Translations under genes and position numbers: made by a program
Source of the DNA: Tunturiibacter gelidiferens
Lineage (GTDB): Bacteria; Acidobacteriota; Terriglobia; Terriglobales; Acidobacteriaceae
NCBI RefSeq assembly: GCF_014201335.1
Contig: NZ_JACHEB010000008.1
Span: 186,001-250,000, forward strand
DNA length: 64,000 bases
Direction of reading: 5' to 3'
Notes under the pieces: model-generated
Told to the model about the DNA's origin: nothing
The model's database searches: none
The model's input: the letters and a program-made list of their open reading frames with translations, nothing else
In this document: positions 62,533 through 64,000 of the stretch, one piece after another
Position numbering within the stretch: position 1 is the first letter of the stretch
Layout: the number at the start of each line of letters is the position of its first letter

Positions 62533-62680
62533 CTTCTTCACCCTACACCGTCAACCTTCTCACCCTAAAATCGTCAGTTAAAAAATCTGTCAAGCCCCCA
62601 AACACCCAAAACCCGCGCCAATCCTGCACAAACGCGTTGCGCATGAGTTTCCCTCAATCCTGTAAACTAGAACCAGAGAA

Positions 62681-62706
62681 GAAGCTCCGGGCGAAACCGG
62701 GGCTTC
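62681..62706. repeat. Stable hairpin in the leader of the HugZ-like gene
   Basis: Arms 62681-62690 and 62697-62706 pair over ten positions (one wobble) around GCGAAA. No T-run follows. It may be a leader structure or the 3' end of a small RNA. Confidence 0.4.
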
Positions 62707-62887
62707 TACGGCTTAACCGCACCGCTAACTCCTTTGGCTGGACGAATTTGGCCGTAACCCGTTTGTTATGACGATTTTGCAGCTATCGGCCTCGCCAAAG
62801 TCATTCATTCTAAATAACTTACACGCGGGCAAGGGGGGGGGTACCCCCAAGGCAGTGGCACCCAGAAACCGGAATCGAGCAAACGAA

Positions 62888-63694
62888 ATGTCGAACCAGC
62901 ACGCAGCACCGTTCAACCCCAACCCGCAGCCACCCATCCCCGAGCCCACCCACGCGGAGCGTGCCCGCACCCTTCTCCATCTCGCCAGTGTCGCAACCCT
63001 CTCCACCGTCTCCCGCAAGCAGCCCGGCTTCCCCTTCGGCTCCCTGATGCCCTATGCTCTCGACAACACCGGCCGCCCCCTGTTCCTCATCAGCACCATG
63101 GCCATGCACACCCAGAACCTCAAAGCGGATCCACGAGCCAGCCTCTTCATCACCCAGCCGGCCGCAGGCGGCGACGTTCTCGGCGCGGCCCGCGTCACCC
63201 TGGTCGGAAACGTCCACCAGATCGCAGACGAAGAAAAACCAGAAGCACGCGAACTCTACCTCAGAGCCCACCCCAACAGCCACTACTGGGTAGACTTCAA
63301 CGATTTCGCCTTCTTCCGCCTCGAACCCGTAGACGTCTACTACGTCGGCGGCTTCGGCGTCATGGGCTGGGTCACTGCCTCCGACTACTCCGCAGCCTCT
63401 CCTGACCCCCTTGCCGGCGCCGCACAGGGCATTTTGGACCACATGAACGCCGACCATAGCGACGCCCTCATCATCCTCACCAGAACCCACGCAAAACTCG
63501 AGGCCGAGTCCGCCACCATGACCTCAGTCGACCGCTTAGGCTTCCACGTTCGCGCCGTAACACCCGCCGGAATCAAGGGTGCCCGCATCGCCTTCCCACG
63601 CGAAGCCACCACCCCCGGAGAGACCCGTTCCGTTCTGGTCGAAATGGTCAAACACGCGCGGAACAACGCTGCACTCCCCTCAAATGCCTATTGA
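62888..63694 (+). CDS. HugZ-like flavin/heme-binding protein (PNPOx-like fold plus DUF2470)
   Basis: The product (268 aa) has a split-barrel FMN-binding domain (VATLSTVSRKQPGFPFGSLM, PLFLISTMAMHTQNLKADPR ASLF, VTLVGNVHQIADEE) and a C-terminal DUF2470 domain (ILDHMNADHSDALIILTRTH, DRLGFHVRAVTPAGIKGARI AFP). This pairing is found in HugZ heme oxygenases and related proteins. Whether it degrades heme or binds flavin is open. ATG 62888 is used because the upstream frame has a low-complexity G-tract and no homology. Confidence 0.85.
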   Translation: MSNQHAAPFNPNPQPPIPEPTHAERARTLLHLASVATLSTVSRKQPGFPFGSLMPYALDNTGRPLFLISTMAMHTQNLKADPRASLFITQPAAGGDVLGAARVTLVGNVHQIADEEKPEARELYLRAHPNSHYWVDFNDFAFFRLEPVDVYYVGGFGVMGWVTASDYSAASPDPLAGAAQGILDHMNADHSDALIILTRTHAKLEAESATMTSVDRLGFHVRAVTPAGIKGARIAFPREATTPGETRSVLVEMVKHARNNAALPSNAY

Positions 63695-63793
63695 CTCCTA
63701 TCTCCTTTGCCTTTATGTTTAATGAGTGGCAAGACTCCCTTCGGGTTGAGTCAGTCATAACGAAGTCCACCCACTTCGTTGCTTTACTGGAAT

Positions 63794-63835
63794 ACCCACG
63801 CAACAGCCCCCACCGCGCTGCGTGGGTTTCCTTTT
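63794..63835 (+). terminator. Intrinsic terminator after the HugZ-like gene
   Basis: Stem ACCCACGCA/TGCGTGGGT (63794-63802 with 63819-63827) with a 16-nt loop is followed by TTCCTTTTT. It lies ~100 bp after the stop codon on the same strand. Confidence 0.7.
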
Positions 63836-63912
63836 TAACCCACCTGTCATCTTTGAGTATCCTTCTTTGACATCCTCGAGCCATCGCGCAACACCGTAAA
63901 CTAACCGCAGCG

Positions 63913-64000
63913 ATGCCTCTCGAATCCCCAAACATCGGCCCAGTCGATCACACAGAGATAAAATCCAGCGGCTTCACTCCCCTGACCATCCCCTTATTCC
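63913..64000 (+). CDS. 5' end of a gene cut by the window edge
   Basis: An open frame starts at ATG 63913 (MPLESPNIGPVDHTEIKSSG) and runs off the right edge with no stop. The 29 residues are too few to assign a family. No strong ribosome site is visible, but the frame is the only one continuing out of the window after the terminator. Confidence 0.4.
   Translation, partial: MPLESPNIGPVDHTEIKSSGFTPLTIPLF

Larger units (their letters stand above)
62460..62887. other. Intergenic region with REP-like repeat, hairpin and G9 tract
   Basis: This ~430-bp region upstream of the HugZ-like gene holds a second REP-like unit (62513-62532), a 10-bp hairpin at 62681-62706 and a run of nine Gs (62833-62841) inside a GGGGGTACCCCC palindrome. 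An open frame from 62768 continues into the gene, but homology starts after ATG 62888. Confidence 0.5.

Noticed and set aside
63648-63935. 95-codon minus-strand frame at the right edge
   Set aside because: It spans the intrinsic terminator at 63794 and is antisense to the end of the HugZ-like gene; composition looks random.

Overview
The window looks like a chromosomal segment of an acidobacterium, most likely in the Edaphobacter/Granulicella/Terriglobus group. This is inferred from the mix of gene families: a sugar transferase with a GGDEF-like front domain, DUF4082 and transthyretin-like repeat proteins, a PEP-CTERM protein, FtsX permease pairs and DUF779 next to aldehyde dehydrogenase. No rRNA is present to confirm it. 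Codon use changes along the window. The first 25 kb is mixed, with moderate GC. The housekeeping genes from about 36 kb onward are strongly biased to C/G in third positions.

Region 1 (1-25 kb) is an exopolysaccharide and cell-surface locus. On the minus strand an export operon runs OPX exporter, outer-membrane barrel, Wzz-type chain-length protein and BY-kinase, with ATGA overlaps. It is followed by a secreted multicopper oxidase, a KOW-only remnant of a NusG/UpxY-like antiterminator, and a priming sugar transferase. Divergently, a sigma-54 activator precedes a plus-strand sugar-nucleotide operon: Gfo/Idh/MocA dehydrogenase, N-acyltransferase, aminotransferase, second acyltransferase, epimerase and second aminotransferase. 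The first three match the WlbA/WlbB/WlbC (WbpB/D/E) route to 3-acetamido sugars. A motif GTGTGCA-N5/6-TTGT occurs four times in the intergenic DNA of this locus. Next come a giant secreted dimethylformamidase-like/DUF4082 repeat protein, a gene-poor kilobase with a decayed surface-protein fragment, lhgO, and a second sigma-54 activator with a degenerate receiver domain.

Region 2 (25,584-35,633) is a complete 10-kb integrated element in the 3' end of tRNA-Leu(UAA), bounded by a 32-bp direct repeat. It carries a tyrosine integrase, an AlpA/Xis-like protein, a replication-like protein, a ParB-DUF5131 fusion, several very small proteins in overlapping array, an HK97 major capsid protein, a prohead protease with a cysteine-rich tail, an HNH nuclease and a zinc-ribbon membrane protein. 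It has no recognisable terminase, portal, tail or lysis gene. It therefore looks like a capsid-bearing phage satellite rather than a prophage, and it is the most unusual item here.

Region 3 (35.7-64 kb) is mostly core chromosome. It holds two FtsX permeases, a lytic transglycosylase, a PEP-CTERM protein, an ECF sigma/anti-sigma pair, a DUF779/aldehyde dehydrogenase pair and a Nudix hydrolase divergent from a DeoR regulator. A minus-strand sugar-phosphate cluster follows (pgi, gnd, zwf), then glmM with xseA, a stand-alone receiver, a K+ channel-like protein and GTP-dependent pckG. Just after pckG a 2-hydroxyacid dehydrogenase lies between two copies of the pckG 3' end, the scar of an insertion or duplication. 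DinB and HugZ-like genes close the window, and a new gene begins at the right edge.
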